Shown one piece after another: positions 9,103 through 18,037 of a stretch of DNA of 44,439 nt. The number at the start of each line of letters is the position of its first letter. Within the stretch, counting starts at the first letter, position 1. The stretch spans positions 1-44,439 of the forward strand of contig JAHEZD010000045.1 in NCBI GenBank assembly GCA_023251255.1, read 5' to 3'. The translations under genes were made by a program, and so were the position numbers. Below the pieces are notes generated by a model that was given only the letters and a program-made list of their open reading frames with translations, made no database searches and had not been told where the DNA came from. The stretch comes from Chitinophagaceae bacterium (GTDB taxonomy: Bacteria; Bacteroidota; Bacteroidia; Chitinophagales; Chitinophagaceae).

Positions 9103-9785
9103 TGCGTTACCTGCTGCTAATATTTTTTTTACTTTTTGCATCAATAATCTTTGCAGAAAAAAAACTGAAGTATGACTCCACTTCTACCGTGGAAGTTCGT
9201 AACATAGCCATTGATACATACAAACAGCAGGAGCAGTTCCAGTACGATAAGATCCTGGAACCACCACAAAGCTTATGGGACAGGTTCTGGAACTGGTTCT
9301 GGCGGAAAATAGGTTCCATATTGTCCACGCCCGGTGGCTCCAGAACTTTTTATGCTTTCCTGATTGTATTTGGTGTAGCGGCCATTGCATTCCTTATTTG
9401 GAAAATCACGGGCATGAACAGGGCAAGCATGTTTGGTAGGAGTGGCGATGGCAAATTGAAGTACACACTTGGTGAGGATAATATACATAATATAGATTTC
9501 AATAAGGCGATTGATGAAGCTGTAGCACAAGGTAACTACCGATTGGCTATTCGTTTACTATATCTGCAAACATTGAAATTGCTGTCGGATAAGTCCATTA
9601 TCAACTGGCAGATAGACAAGACCAATACCATGTACGTAAAGGAAATGCAGGGCCATCAGCAACAGCAGAACTTTGCACAGCTTACCAATACATTCGATTA
9701 CTCATGGTACGGAACTGCAGCAATTGATAAAGAAACATTTGCGCAAGCAAACCATTCATTCAAACAATTTCAACAGCAGGTATAA
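9102..9785 (+). CDS. DUF4129-containing protein
   Basis: A 227-residue protein with a signal peptide-like N terminus (MRYLLLIFFLLFASIIFAEK), a Trp-rich juxtamembrane segment (LWDRFWNWFWRKIG), one strong membrane segment at about 85-105, and a C-terminal soluble DUF4129 domain containing GNYRLAIRLLYLQTLKLL and a final YxWYG-like motif (FDYSWYG). The domain's role is unknown; it is frequent with MoxR/DUF58 genes and on transglutaminase-like proteins. The ATG at 9102 overlaps the preceding TGA by one base, and DUF4350 follows after 3 nt. Confidence 0.83.
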   Translation: MRYLLLIFFLLFASIIFAEKKLKYDSTSTVEVRNIAIDTYKQQEQFQYDKILEPPQSLWDRFWNWFWRKIGSILSTPGGSRTFYAFLIVFGVAAIAFLIWKITGMNRASMFGRSGDGKLKYTLGEDNIHNIDFNKAIDEAVAQGNYRLAIRLLYLQTLKLLSDKSIINWQIDKTNTMYVKEMQGHQQQQNFAQLTNTFDYSWYGTAAIDKETFAQANHSFKQFQQQV

Positions 9786-9788
9786 GTA

Positions 9789-10976
9789 GTGAAAGGATAT
9801 AAAATTTTTCTTGTTGTTGGGCTGCTGCTACTTGTACTGTACATTGTGGCAGAGGTAAACCGTCCCAAGCCAATCGATTGGAGCGTTACCCTCAGCAGGA
9901 GTGACAAGAACCCCTATGGTTCCTACATCCTGTACGAAGAACTGAACAAGGTTTTTCCCAAAGCAACCATCAGTGCCTATCGTGAGCCGATTTACAATAG
10001 GATGGATGGGAATGAGTTTGAAAATACCGCTTATATCTGCTTGGACCCGGAACTTGGCCTTGCCAAATTGGATGTGGAAGCGGCCTGCAAATATGTGGAA
10101 ACCGGCAACTATTTGTTCATCTCCTCTTATGAAATGGGCAACGAATTACTTGATACATTGGGACTCAAGATTAGTGAATCGCAGGATTTTTTAGCAACTG
10201 ATTCCACTACAGTCAATTTGGTGAACCCTTCTTTGAAAACCGCAGCGGGTTACACTTTCAAAAGGCAAACCATCACAGAATATTTCTCCAAAATAAAAAA
10301 GAGGGATTCAACCATTGTACTTGGTGTGAACAATAAAAGCCAGCCCGACTTTGTTAAAGTGCCTTTTGGTGGCGGTGCCTTTTTTGTGCATGCCTCACCA
10401 ATATGCTTCAGCAACTATTTTATGCTGTACAAAAACAACGCAGAGTATGTGTCCAAAGTATTGTCCTACATACCAAGTGATGTTACCAGTGTGATGTGGG
10501 ATGAATATTATAAAGTTGGAAGGGGTGGGCCACAAACGCCATTGCGGTTCTTTTTAAGCAATACATTCCTTCGTTGGGCATTGTGGTTAAGTGTAATAGG
10601 CATCATAGCTTTTGTACTGTTTGAGAGGAAGAGGAGGCAGCGCATAATTCCCGTAATTCCACCACTTAAGAATTCCACCATGGATTTTGTGCAAACAGTA
10701 GCAGGTGTTTATTTCAATCAACGTGACAATAAAGGCATTGCAGAAAAGAAGCTACAATACTGGTTGGAATTTGTGCGGCAGCAGTTCTTCCTTCCAACCC
10801 AGCATTTGGATAATGATTTTGTGCAGCAATTAAGCAAGAAAAGTGGCGTTGATGAAAAACAGATTCAAAGGATAATTGCCCACATGGGCGAGCTGAGCGC
10901 GCAGGAGAGGATTGGGGATGCCATGCTAACGGATTTAAGTAAAACAATCGATTCATTTTATCAACTCACTAAATAG
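9789..10976 (+). CDS. DUF4350 domain protein
   Basis: A 395-residue protein starting with GTG at 9789, three bases after the previous stop. An N-terminal membrane anchor (IFLVVGLLLLVLYIVAEV) is followed by the conserved PIDWSVTLSRSDKNPYGSY, a Rossmann-like DUF4350 domain to about residue 240, a second membrane helix at about 265-280, and a cytoplasmic helical C terminus. The fold resembles a GATase-like domain in related proteins, but no catalytic residues can be assigned. It lies directly before moxR (5-nt gap). Confidence 0.83.
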   Translation: MKGYKIFLVVGLLLLVLYIVAEVNRPKPIDWSVTLSRSDKNPYGSYILYEELNKVFPKATISAYREPIYNRMDGNEFENTAYICLDPELGLAKLDVEAACKYVETGNYLFISSYEMGNELLDTLGLKISESQDFLATDSTTVNLVNPSLKTAAGYTFKRQTITEYFSKIKKRDSTIVLGVNNKSQPDFVKVPFGGGAFFVHASPICFSNYFMLYKNNAEYVSKVLSYIPSDVTSVMWDEYYKVGRGGPQTPLRFFLSNTFLRWALWLSVIGIIAFVLFERKRRQRIIPVIPPLKNSTMDFVQTVAGVYFNQRDNKGIAEKKLQYWLEFVRQQFFLPTQHLDNDFVQQLSKKSGVDEKQIQRIIAHMGELSAQERIGDAMLTDLSKTIDSFYQLTK

Positions 10977-10981
10977 AAGTT

Positions 10982-11944
10982 ATGGAAAATAATACCGGAG
11001 TTACTGGCTTGTACGATGCAGTAAACAGAACAAAGGAGGAAATAGCTAAAGTATTGGTTGGGCAGGACAATATGGTGGAGTTATTATTGGCAGCCATTAT
11101 TGCCGAAGGGCACGTATTAATAGAAGGTGTGCCGGGTGTGGCAAAAACATTGGCCGCAAAGTTGGTAGCCCGCTGTATCAATGCCCCGTTCAGTAGGATA
11201 CAATTTACACCAGATTTAATGCCAAGCGATGTATTGGGAACAAATGTGTTCAATCCTCAAAATGGGAATTTCAATTACCGAAAAGGTCCGATTTTCAGCA
11301 ATATTGTGCTGATAGATGAAATAAACCGTGCCCCAGCAAAAACACAGGCAGCCCTATTTGAAGTGATGGAAGAAAGGCAGGTAACAAACGATGGCATTAC
11401 CTATAAAATGGATGAACCTTTTCTTATTTTGTCAACCCAGAACCCAATTGAGCAGGAAGGTACTTACCGTTTGCCAGAAGCGCAATTGGACAGGTTCCTG
11501 TTCAAGATAGAAGTGAAATACCCCACGCTCGAAGAGGAGGTTTTGATACTGCAACATGCAGATAGGGGACTACTTGCACATTACATTGATGAAGTACAAC
11601 CTGTGATGAGCAGCAGTGATGTAATAACTTTTAGGAAGATTGCATCGGCAGTGCATATCGAGGAAAAAGTGTTGAAGTACATAGCAGAACTGGTGTATGA
11701 AACAAGGAGCAATAAATCATTGTTCCTTGGAGCATCCCCAAGGGCAAGTGTGGCAATACTGAAAGCATCCAAAGCAATAGCAGCCATGAGCGGGAGGGAT
11801 TTTGTTACGCCGGACGACGTCATAAAAGTATTGCACCCCGTTCTTTGCCATAGGGTGATACTGACACCGGAAAAGGAAATGGAAGGTAGCACACCGGCAG
11901 AAGTAGTAGCTGAACTGGTGAAGAAAGTGGAAGTGCCCAGATAA
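10982..11944 (+). CDS. MoxR-family AAA+ ATPase
   Basis: A 320-residue AAA+ ATPase with Walker A GVPGVAKT (residues about 45-52), Walker B VLIDEINRAP near residue 110, sensor 1 (ILSTQNPIEQEGTYRLPEAQ) and an arginine finger region (LDRFLFKIEV). The sensor 2 segment LGASPRASVAIL is also clear. MoxR proteins are thought to act as chaperones that mature or insert partner complexes, often with von Willebrand A-like partners such as the DUF58 protein encoded nearby. It sits in the centre of the operon, 5 nt after DUF4350. Confidence 0.94.
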   Translation: MENNTGVTGLYDAVNRTKEEIAKVLVGQDNMVELLLAAIIAEGHVLIEGVPGVAKTLAAKLVARCINAPFSRIQFTPDLMPSDVLGTNVFNPQNGNFNYRKGPIFSNIVLIDEINRAPAKTQAALFEVMEERQVTNDGITYKMDEPFLILSTQNPIEQEGTYRLPEAQLDRFLFKIEVKYPTLEEEVLILQHADRGLLAHYIDEVQPVMSSSDVITFRKIASAVHIEEKVLKYIAELVYETRSNKSLFLGASPRASVAILKASKAIAAMSGRDFVTPDDVIKVLHPVLCHRVILTPEKEMEGSTPAEVVAELVKKVEVPR

Positions 11945-12024
11945 GGATAAAACAACTAAGATGTTGGGAACATACAATCGCCTATTTGTTTTGATAAAAT
12001 GAAATAATAACTAAAAATCAGGTC

Positions 12025-12468
12025 ATGTTCAAACAGAAAACAGTAAAGGCATTTTCAATTGTTGCAATAGTGTTATCAATTCTAGGGTTGCTATTAAGTG
12101 TTGTAGGTGCATTGCTTCTGGCGCAGGTTGAATACAGTATTGCATTCTTTTTGGGGATTGTATCATGGGCCATTTTGCTATGGGCAAGTATTATTGGGTT
12201 TAAACTTTGTAGCTCATACAAACTTTACGATGAAGAATACAAGAAAGTAGGTATTAGAATCTATTTAATAATTGTTGCTTTTATCTTATTCTTTTTTGTT
12301 GGGCTTATTATTGGCCTTGCATTGTCGGTAATCCTGTTGACGGCACTTTGGGGATTAAAACGAAACTATGATGAATGGGACAATAGTGAGTCATCCTCCT
12401 ATACAAGTGAAGTAACAAATACCACTGAACCCACAAATCCAAATGATACAATCCAACCGAACCACTAA
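12025..12468 (+). CDS. Small membrane protein between moxR and DUF58
   Basis: A 147-residue protein with four predicted membrane helices in two pairs (about 10-35, 38-60, 75-100 and 95-115), followed by a polar Ser/Thr/Asn/Pro-rich tail. I do not recognise a family. The layout of closely packed Gly-rich helices recalls small DUF4190-like membrane proteins. It starts 80 nt after moxR and ends 5 nt before the DUF58 start, so it is probably co-transcribed, though the larger gap before it suggests an insertion into an otherwise continuous moxR-DUF58 pair. Confidence 0.7.
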   Translation: MFKQKTVKAFSIVAIVLSILGLLLSVVGALLLAQVEYSIAFFLGIVSWAILLWASIIGFKLCSSYKLYDEEYKKVGIRIYLIIVAFILFFFVGLIIGLALSVILLTALWGLKRNYDEWDNSESSSYTSEVTNTTEPTNPNDTIQPNH

Positions 12469-12473
12469 CAAAC

Positions 12474-13817
12474 ATGTCATTCTTTAAAAAATACATAGGC
12501 TCACTCTTCTTGACCAATAGGTTATATGCAGCATTGGCGCTGTGTATTGTGCTGTTTGTAACTAGGTATTTTTTGGTTTGGCTCGGTATCATCCCTTTTG
12601 TTGCCTTTTTAATATTTGCAACAATCATGGTTTTCGATTACCTGCTTTTGTACGCTTCCAACCAACATGTTTTTGCAAGGCGTTCCATGGCAGAAAGATT
12701 GAGTAATGGCGATGAGAACGGCATTAGGATAGATTTTGAGAACCGTTATAAAATCCCTATAAACTTGGAAGTGGTTGATGAAGTGCCTCACCAGCTCCAA
12801 AAACGGGATGTATTTTTTCAATTGCAGTTGAAAGCCAACGAACAGAAGCATTTAATTTACCAATTGCGGCCAGTAAAAAGGGGTACCTACAATTTTGGCA
12901 CGGTAAACCTTTTCGTTTCATCATTAATAGGTTTCATACGGAGGAGGTTCATTGTGGACGCACCTGTTGATGTACCTGTTTACCCTTCTTACTTGCAGAT
13001 GCGTAAGTACCAATTAATGGCCATCAGCAATAGGCTCAGCGAAACCGGGCTGAAGAAAGTGAGGCGTTTTGGGCATAGCATGGAGTTTGAACAGATCAAG
13101 GAATATGTGCAGGGCGATGATTACAGGACCTTGAATTGGAATGCTACTGCAAGGCGTGGACAGTTGATGGTGAACACTTACAGCGATGAAAAAAGCCAGC
13201 AGGTATATTGTGTAATTGACAAAAGCCGTGTGATGAAAATGCCCTTTGAAGCGTTGAGCCTGCTCGATTATTCCATCAACGCATCATTGGTACTGAGTAA
13301 CGTAGCTTTGGTAAAGCAGGACAAAGCTGGTATTGTTACCTTTGCTGAAGGTATTGGCTCTTTTTTGAAGGCAGATAGGAAATCATTGCAGATGCAATCC
13401 ATTTTGGAAGTATTGCATAACCAGAAGACCCGTTATCTGGAGAGTGATTTTGAAAAACTGTACTCCTTGTTGAAATTGAAAGTTACACAGCGGAGTTTAG
13501 TGGTATTGTTCACCAATTTTGAATCATTGAGTGCCATGAGAAGGCAATTGCCCTACTTGCGTAGCATAGCGAAGAACCACTTATTGGTGGTCATCTTTTT
13601 TGAGAATACAGAACTGAAATCCGTGTTCAGTGAGCCTGCTGAAACATTGGAAAAAATCTATACTAAAACCATTGCAGAAAAGTTTGCTTTTGAAAAAAGG
13701 CAGATTGTAAAGGAACTGAACCGTTATGGCATCATGAGCATCCTTACACCACCCAAAGACCTTACCGTTAATGCCTTAAACAAGTACTTGGAAATAAAAG
13801 CGAGGAACCAGATTTAG
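12474..13817 (+). CDS. DUF58 domain protein (von Willebrand A-like)
   Basis: A 447-residue protein with two N-terminal membrane helices (residues about 15-60), a beta-sandwich-like stretch, then the DUF58 core with the signature EFEQIKEYVQGDDYRTLNWNAT (split here: EFEQIKEYVQGDDYR, then TLNWNATARRG). A von Willebrand A-like fold follows. The metal-site motif is D249-K-S251-R-V253 in place of the canonical DxSxS, so the third ligand of the metal site is changed. DUF58 proteins are standard partners of MoxR ATPases. Last gene of the operon. Confidence 0.9.
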   Translation: MSFFKKYIGSLFLTNRLYAALALCIVLFVTRYFLVWLGIIPFVAFLIFATIMVFDYLLLYASNQHVFARRSMAERLSNGDENGIRIDFENRYKIPINLEVVDEVPHQLQKRDVFFQLQLKANEQKHLIYQLRPVKRGTYNFGTVNLFVSSLIGFIRRRFIVDAPVDVPVYPSYLQMRKYQLMAISNRLSETGLKKVRRFGHSMEFEQIKEYVQGDDYRTLNWNATARRGQLMVNTYSDEKSQQVYCVIDKSRVMKMPFEALSLLDYSINASLVLSNVALVKQDKAGIVTFAEGIGSFLKADRKSLQMQSILEVLHNQKTRYLESDFEKLYSLLKLKVTQRSLVVLFTNFESLSAMRRQLPYLRSIAKNHLLVVIFFENTELKSVFSEPAETLEKIYTKTIAEKFAFEKRQIVKELNRYGIMSILTPPKDLTVNALNKYLEIKARNQI

Positions 13818-13952
13818 AATGGTTGTCCAAGCATACAATAGGATATACAGCGGCAATACCCAGCATAGACTTGCAATTGAAGTTCTGGTGGCATCACTGC
13901 TTGCTTAATATTTCTTCATCTTCAACATGGCCATCTCCTTTACTTTTGCCAC

Positions 13953-14639
13953 ATGCAACAGTTTTCAGAAGGCAAGGTATTATTGTTTGACAAACCATTC
14001 CGTTCCTCGAGTTTCAATGTGGTAAGCAAGGTCCGTTTCATAACCAAGGTAAAGAAGGTCGGCCATGCAGGTACATTGGACCCGTTAGCAACAGGGTTGC
14101 TGATTATCTGCACGGGTAAGTTTACCAAGAAGATCAATGAGTACATGGGCATGGAGAAAGAATATATGGGCACATTTACTTTAGGTGCTACAACCGCTTC
14201 TTATGACCTTGAAACAGCACCTGAAAACCTGAAGGATGTATCACATATAACTGAGGAGCAGATCCATGGTGCAACAGTAGATTTTATAGGTGATATATTG
14301 CAGATGCCACCCCAGTTCTCAGCTATTAAAAAAGATGGCAAACGTTTATATGAATCTGCAAGGCTTGGAATTGAAGTGAAAGTTGATGCGAGGCCAGTAA
14401 CCATCAAGGAGTTCATTATCACCAAAATTGAAATGCCCATAGTGCATTTCAAAGTTGTTTGCGGTACTGGAACGTATATACGCAGTCTTGCCAACGACTA
14501 TGGCCAGGCCTTGGGTGTAGGGGCATACATGAGCAGTTTGCGCAGGACAAGGATTGGAGCGTTTAAAGTAGAGGATGCCTACACATTGGATATATTTGAA
14601 GAAGAAGTGAAACTGATGAAAGAACAAGCTGCTTTATAA
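13953..14639 (+). CDS. truB: tRNA pseudouridine(55) synthase TruB
   Basis: TruB converts uridine 55 in the T-loop of tRNAs to pseudouridine. The 228-residue protein shows the N-terminal LLFDKPFRSSSFNVV segment and the catalytic HAGTLDPLATGLL, with the active-site Asp at residue 43. The KFTKKINEYMGMEKEYMG segment and the CGTGTYIRSLANDYG motif near residue 170 follow. There is no C-terminal PUA extension, as is usual in short bacterial forms. It begins 135 nt after the DUF58 gene and is probably transcribed independently. Confidence 0.96.
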   Translation: MQQFSEGKVLLFDKPFRSSSFNVVSKVRFITKVKKVGHAGTLDPLATGLLIICTGKFTKKINEYMGMEKEYMGTFTLGATTASYDLETAPENLKDVSHITEEQIHGATVDFIGDILQMPPQFSAIKKDGKRLYESARLGIEVKVDARPVTIKEFIITKIEMPIVHFKVVCGTGTYIRSLANDYGQALGVGAYMSSLRRTRIGAFKVEDAYTLDIFEEEVKLMKEQAAL

Positions 14640-14714
14640 TTTGAATGACAGACGCTAAGTCCTGAAAACTGCTCATAACAAGTGCTGTATATATCTTTAA
14701 ACAACTCGTAAACT

Positions 14715-16307
14715 TTGTTCAGAAAGAATAACATACTCTTTATTCTCCTTTTGTTGTTACATGTAGTACTGGCGTCCATGTACCTTTATCAAAGGGATAT
14801 TTGTAGCGATGAACCTGGCTATATAGAATATGCAAAACGGTGGATGCATGGCCGCCCTGAGCGAACTGAACTGCTTGATGACAGCAAAACACCTCTTACA
14901 GTTATAGCATGGTTTCCACGTATAGTGGAACAATTTAAAAACAGGCAGGTAAAGTACAATGATTGGGGCCGGAGCGACCAACGGGCAGGTAGGTACCCAA
15001 TGATCATATATACATTGCTTGCAGCAGGTTACATTTTTTTATGGGGCAGGAAATTATTGGGAGAGGGTTGGTCACTGCTGCCAGTAATACTTTTCCTGTT
15101 TGATCCATTGGTACTTGGTCATAGTGGTATTATTGGCAGTGATATTGCTTCGGCAGCAGTTTGCTCAGCAGTACTGTTCCATTTATGGCAATATTTGGTG
15201 CTCAAAAAAAGGAAGGACTTTTTATGGATGAGCTTCTTTCTGGGTATGGCCTGTATCACCAAGCAGAACCTTGTACTGCTACTGTTTATGGTGCCCATTA
15301 TCTGTTTGTTCAATCATTTGCAGCAACATACACTAAAATCATTCTTCTCCAAGAAAAACATTTTTACTGCAATTGTGGCAGCAGCCATTGTTTGGTTGGT
15401 CATCAATACAGTTTTCTACTTTCATGGAAGTTCCAATAACTTGGCATCCTACCATTTTGAAAGCAATGCATTTATCAACTTGCAAAATAGGTTATCGTTC
15501 TTTTCACACGTTCCCCTACTGCTCCCGGAACCATTTATAAGGGGGGTCGATATGATCCAGTACCACGCACAAATTGGTGGTGGGCAATTGCTCAGTACCT
15601 ACAACAGCGTAACTGTTTGGGGCCATGAAAGTATACACCATGGGTTCTGGTTCTATTATTTGGCTATCGGTATTTTAAAAATGCCATTGCCGGTTATCCT
15701 ATTGGGCCTAGTAGGTCTTTTCAAATTGACACTGCTTGCCATCAACAAAAAGTTCAAGCTAGAAGTTCAGCATATTATTTTGTTATTACCGGTTCTTGTT
15801 TTCTTTGTGGTACTAAGCTTGTTCAATCCCTTTCAAATTGGCATTCGGCACCTGCTCTTTTTGTTCCCATCAATGTACATTTTGCTTGCATTATTGATTA
15901 AGCAACTGGCTTCAGAAAATAATAAAGCAAGACGGATATTTGTGGTATTTGTTTTATGGCAGTTCATTTCTGTAGCATGCTACTTAAACAATTATATCGC
16001 TTATACAAATGAGTTGGCTTTCGATAAAACCAGCATTATACAGTGGGTAAGTGATAGCAGTATGGATTATGGACAGAACAGCTCCCTGCCGCAGAAATAC
16101 GTACATGAGCATCCCGGTTTCAAGCTGCCTGATTCCATACCTTCCATTGGGAAGTTTGCCGTTAGGGCCATTAAAGTGCTCCATACCAATAAACGGGAAC
16201 CTGATACCTATGCTTGGTTGAGGAAGGATTATAAACCTTTCGGGAATTACAAAGGTACTGTTTGGTTATATGATATTAAGGAACTGTCAATGGCAGGTAG
16301 GAATTAA
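14715..16307 (+). CDS. Membrane glycosyltransferase, GT39/ArnT-like
   Basis: A 530-residue protein with about ten membrane helices. An acidic pair in the first periplasmic loop (DICSDEPGYIEYAKRWM, residues about 30-46) matches the Asp-Glu of polyprenyl-phosphate-sugar-dependent transferases of the GT39/GT-C type. A second loop has HYHAQIGGGQ-like residues, and the IGIRHLLFLFPSMY segment is typical. The donor and acceptor cannot be read. The start is TTG at 14715, since an in-frame stop lies two codons upstream and the next Met falls after the first helix. Its stop overlaps the convergent gene by 4 bases. Confidence 0.8.
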   Translation: MFRKNNILFILLLLLHVVLASMYLYQRDICSDEPGYIEYAKRWMHGRPERTELLDDSKTPLTVIAWFPRIVEQFKNRQVKYNDWGRSDQRAGRYPMIIYTLLAAGYIFLWGRKLLGEGWSLLPVILFLFDPLVLGHSGIIGSDIASAAVCSAVLFHLWQYLVLKKRKDFLWMSFFLGMACITKQNLVLLLFMVPIICLFNHLQQHTLKSFFSKKNIFTAIVAAAIVWLVINTVFYFHGSSNNLASYHFESNAFINLQNRLSFFSHVPLLLPEPFIRGVDMIQYHAQIGGGQLLSTYNSVTVWGHESIHHGFWFYYLAIGILKMPLPVILLGLVGLFKLTLLAINKKFKLEVQHIILLLPVLVFFVVLSLFNPFQIGIRHLLFLFPSMYILLALLIKQLASENNKARRIFVVFVLWQFISVACYLNNYIAYTNELAFDKTSIIQWVSDSSMDYGQNSSLPQKYVHEHPGFKLPDSIPSIGKFAVRAIKVLHTNKREPDTYAWLRKDYKPFGNYKGTVWLYDIKELSMAGRN

Positions 16308-17323
16308 TACTCAGTTCTTGTTCTCGGGTCCTCTTTGTTTTTGTTCTTGTCATCTACCTTGTAGGCAGATGGTTTCGGTTCGTCTTTTTTCTTTTTCTTC
16401 GGTTCCTCTTTCTTTTCAGGAAGTGGTGCGGGAACGGGAGGGTTGCCCAGCATGGGGTCAATGCCCTGCATATCTGCTTTGTAGTCAAAAACCTTTGCTA
16501 CATGTACCCATATTCCAGCGTTCCATTTGAATGCTTCATAGTCGCCATCTGGTACCAATGTTTCCCTTTTAGAAGGCTTCTTGTTCTCACTGATCAAATG
16601 ATCAAAAACAATGGCATCCATTTCCGGGTCATAATTCATTCTGGCCCTTCCATCTTCCTTGAATTCAAGGCAGAAACGGAATGCAGGCTGTGGGGGCTTC
16701 AGTTCGTCATTGGCATATTGAAAGAACCGCCCGCCAAATAAAGGCTCCCCTTTTGCATCAAATGTCAATACTTCAATCCATTTTTTATTACTGTATTCAT
16801 TGTTTTCATCAAAGCCCAAAAGGGTATAGTAATTTTTGTTGTTGAATGTTTTTAAGATGATCTTATAATAGATGGCACCAATCCAACGCTTATTTGTCCT
16901 GATGGAATCAACAGGATTTTGGGAATCATCCGAGTTGTCATACAATGGAATTAATTTTAAGGAACCGTCCTCTGTCTTCATTTGTATGGCACCTTTCTGC
17001 CTACATGATGAACTGTCCTTCACTAGTTGCCAAGTGAAGATCCTGAATACACTATCCGGCGAATACAACCTCGAAACTGTCAGTATGGAATCAAAGGGGT
17101 AATAAAACGAGTTGGGTATACGCAATGCTTTTATCAGGCCCCTCGTAAAGAAACTATCCGCCCGGTAACGGTCGATTACATCTGGATCCTGGACCATTTT
17201 GAGGGAATTTACCCTCATCTCATTTTCTGTTTGCTGTAATTGCCTCAATTGTTCAGGAGCTATTTTCTGGGCATGCGACATATATGCTGTACAGGCAAAA
17301 AAAATGAGGGCTATGATTTTCAT
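16304..17323 (-). CDS. Secreted conserved protein of unknown function
   Basis: A 339-residue protein with a signal peptide (MKIIALIFFACTAYMSHAQ) and no domain I recognise. The body is rich in aromatic and charged residues, with segments such as SFYYPFDSILTVSRLYSPD and VLTFDAKGEPLFGGRFF. The last 45 residues are a Pro/Lys/Glu low-complexity tail with KKKKKDEPK. It is probably periplasmic or on the outer membrane. The gene is minus strand, lies 83 nt downstream of the heptose gene cluster, and overlaps the 3' end of the glycosyltransferase by 4 bases. It resembles hypothetical proteins common in Bacteroidota. Confidence 0.72.
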   Translation of the reverse strand: MKIIALIFFACTAYMSHAQKIAPEQLRQLQQTENEMRVNSLKMVQDPDVIDRYRADSFFTRGLIKALRIPNSFYYPFDSILTVSRLYSPDSVFRIFTWQLVKDSSSCRQKGAIQMKTEDGSLKLIPLYDNSDDSQNPVDSIRTNKRWIGAIYYKIILKTFNNKNYYTLLGFDENNEYSNKKWIEVLTFDAKGEPLFGGRFFQYANDELKPPQPAFRFCLEFKEDGRARMNYDPEMDAIVFDHLISENKKPSKRETLVPDGDYEAFKWNAGIWVHVAKVFDYKADMQGIDPMLGNPPVPAPLPEKKEEPKKKKKDEPKPSAYKVDDKNKNKEDPRTRTEY

Positions 17324-17406
17324 ACAAGATTTATTGCAACTAAAAATACAAACTTGTAGCCTGATGAAGGTAAAAGCTGGGGCAAGAAATGAAATTTAGG
17401 CTTTTA

Positions 17407-17961
17407 TTAAGCAGGTAACGCCTTGGCAAATTCAATCAAACTATTGAACCTGAGGTCAATGGCTGGGTGCGGGAACCCGGTTTCTGGATTGGTGGTAGCA
17501 AGGAAAACTGTCTGCATACCCGCATTGCGGCCAAAGTTCATATCACTTAATTTATTGCCCACCATAATACTCCTGCCAAAATTGATAGCTTCAAAATCTG
17601 CTTTTGCCTGCAGTGCCATACCATGGTTTGGTTTCCTATTGGGGGAAGTATCTTCAAGGTCCGTGCAGAAATAGATTTTGTCAATACGGCCATTAGCGGC
17701 CTCAATCTCAGCAAGCATATTGTAATGGATATGGTTCAGGTCATCCAGTGTCATTAATTGTTTGCCTACACCTTTTTGATTGGTCACCACTACAATAGTA
17801 CCAAATTGCTGGTTCAGTATCTCCAATGCCTCTTTCACGCCATCATAAAATTTGAACTCGCTCCAATGCAGGATATAGTCCATCTTTTTTTCGTGATTGA
17901 TAACGCCATCACGGTCCAGGAAAAGGGTCCAGGATGTATCTATTTGCTGTAAATCAAGCAT
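17407..17961 (-). CDS. HAD-IIIA phosphatase, GmhB-like (heptose bisphosphatase)
   Basis: A 184-residue HAD phosphatase. Motif I is FLDRDGVINHEK with the two Asp, motif II is VVVTNQKGVGK, the Lys of motif III lies in NRKPNHGM, and motif IV is GNKLSDMNFGRNAGM. Such enzymes remove the 7-phosphate (or 1-phosphate) from heptose bisphosphate, or act on histidinol phosphate. Neighbouring gmhA and hddA point to heptose. The segment that carries the four-ligand zinc site in E. coli GmhB has a single Cys here (YFCTDLEDTSPNRKP), so the zinc site is missing. Last gene of the heptose cluster, 76 nt after gmhA. Confidence 0.82.
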   Translation of the reverse strand: MLDLQQIDTSWTLFLDRDGVINHEKKMDYILHWSEFKFYDGVKEALEILNQQFGTIVVVTNQKGVGKQLMTLDDLNHIHYNMLAEIEAANGRIDKIYFCTDLEDTSPNRKPNHGMALQAKADFEAINFGRSIMVGNKLSDMNFGRNAGMQTVFLATTNPETGFPHPAIDLRFNSLIEFAKALPA

Positions 17962-18037
17962 CGATTGATTGAATAAAATTTGTAGGGTTTGTTCTAATTC
18001 GTAGGCTGCGAAATAGCATAGTTCCGTTGAAAATATT

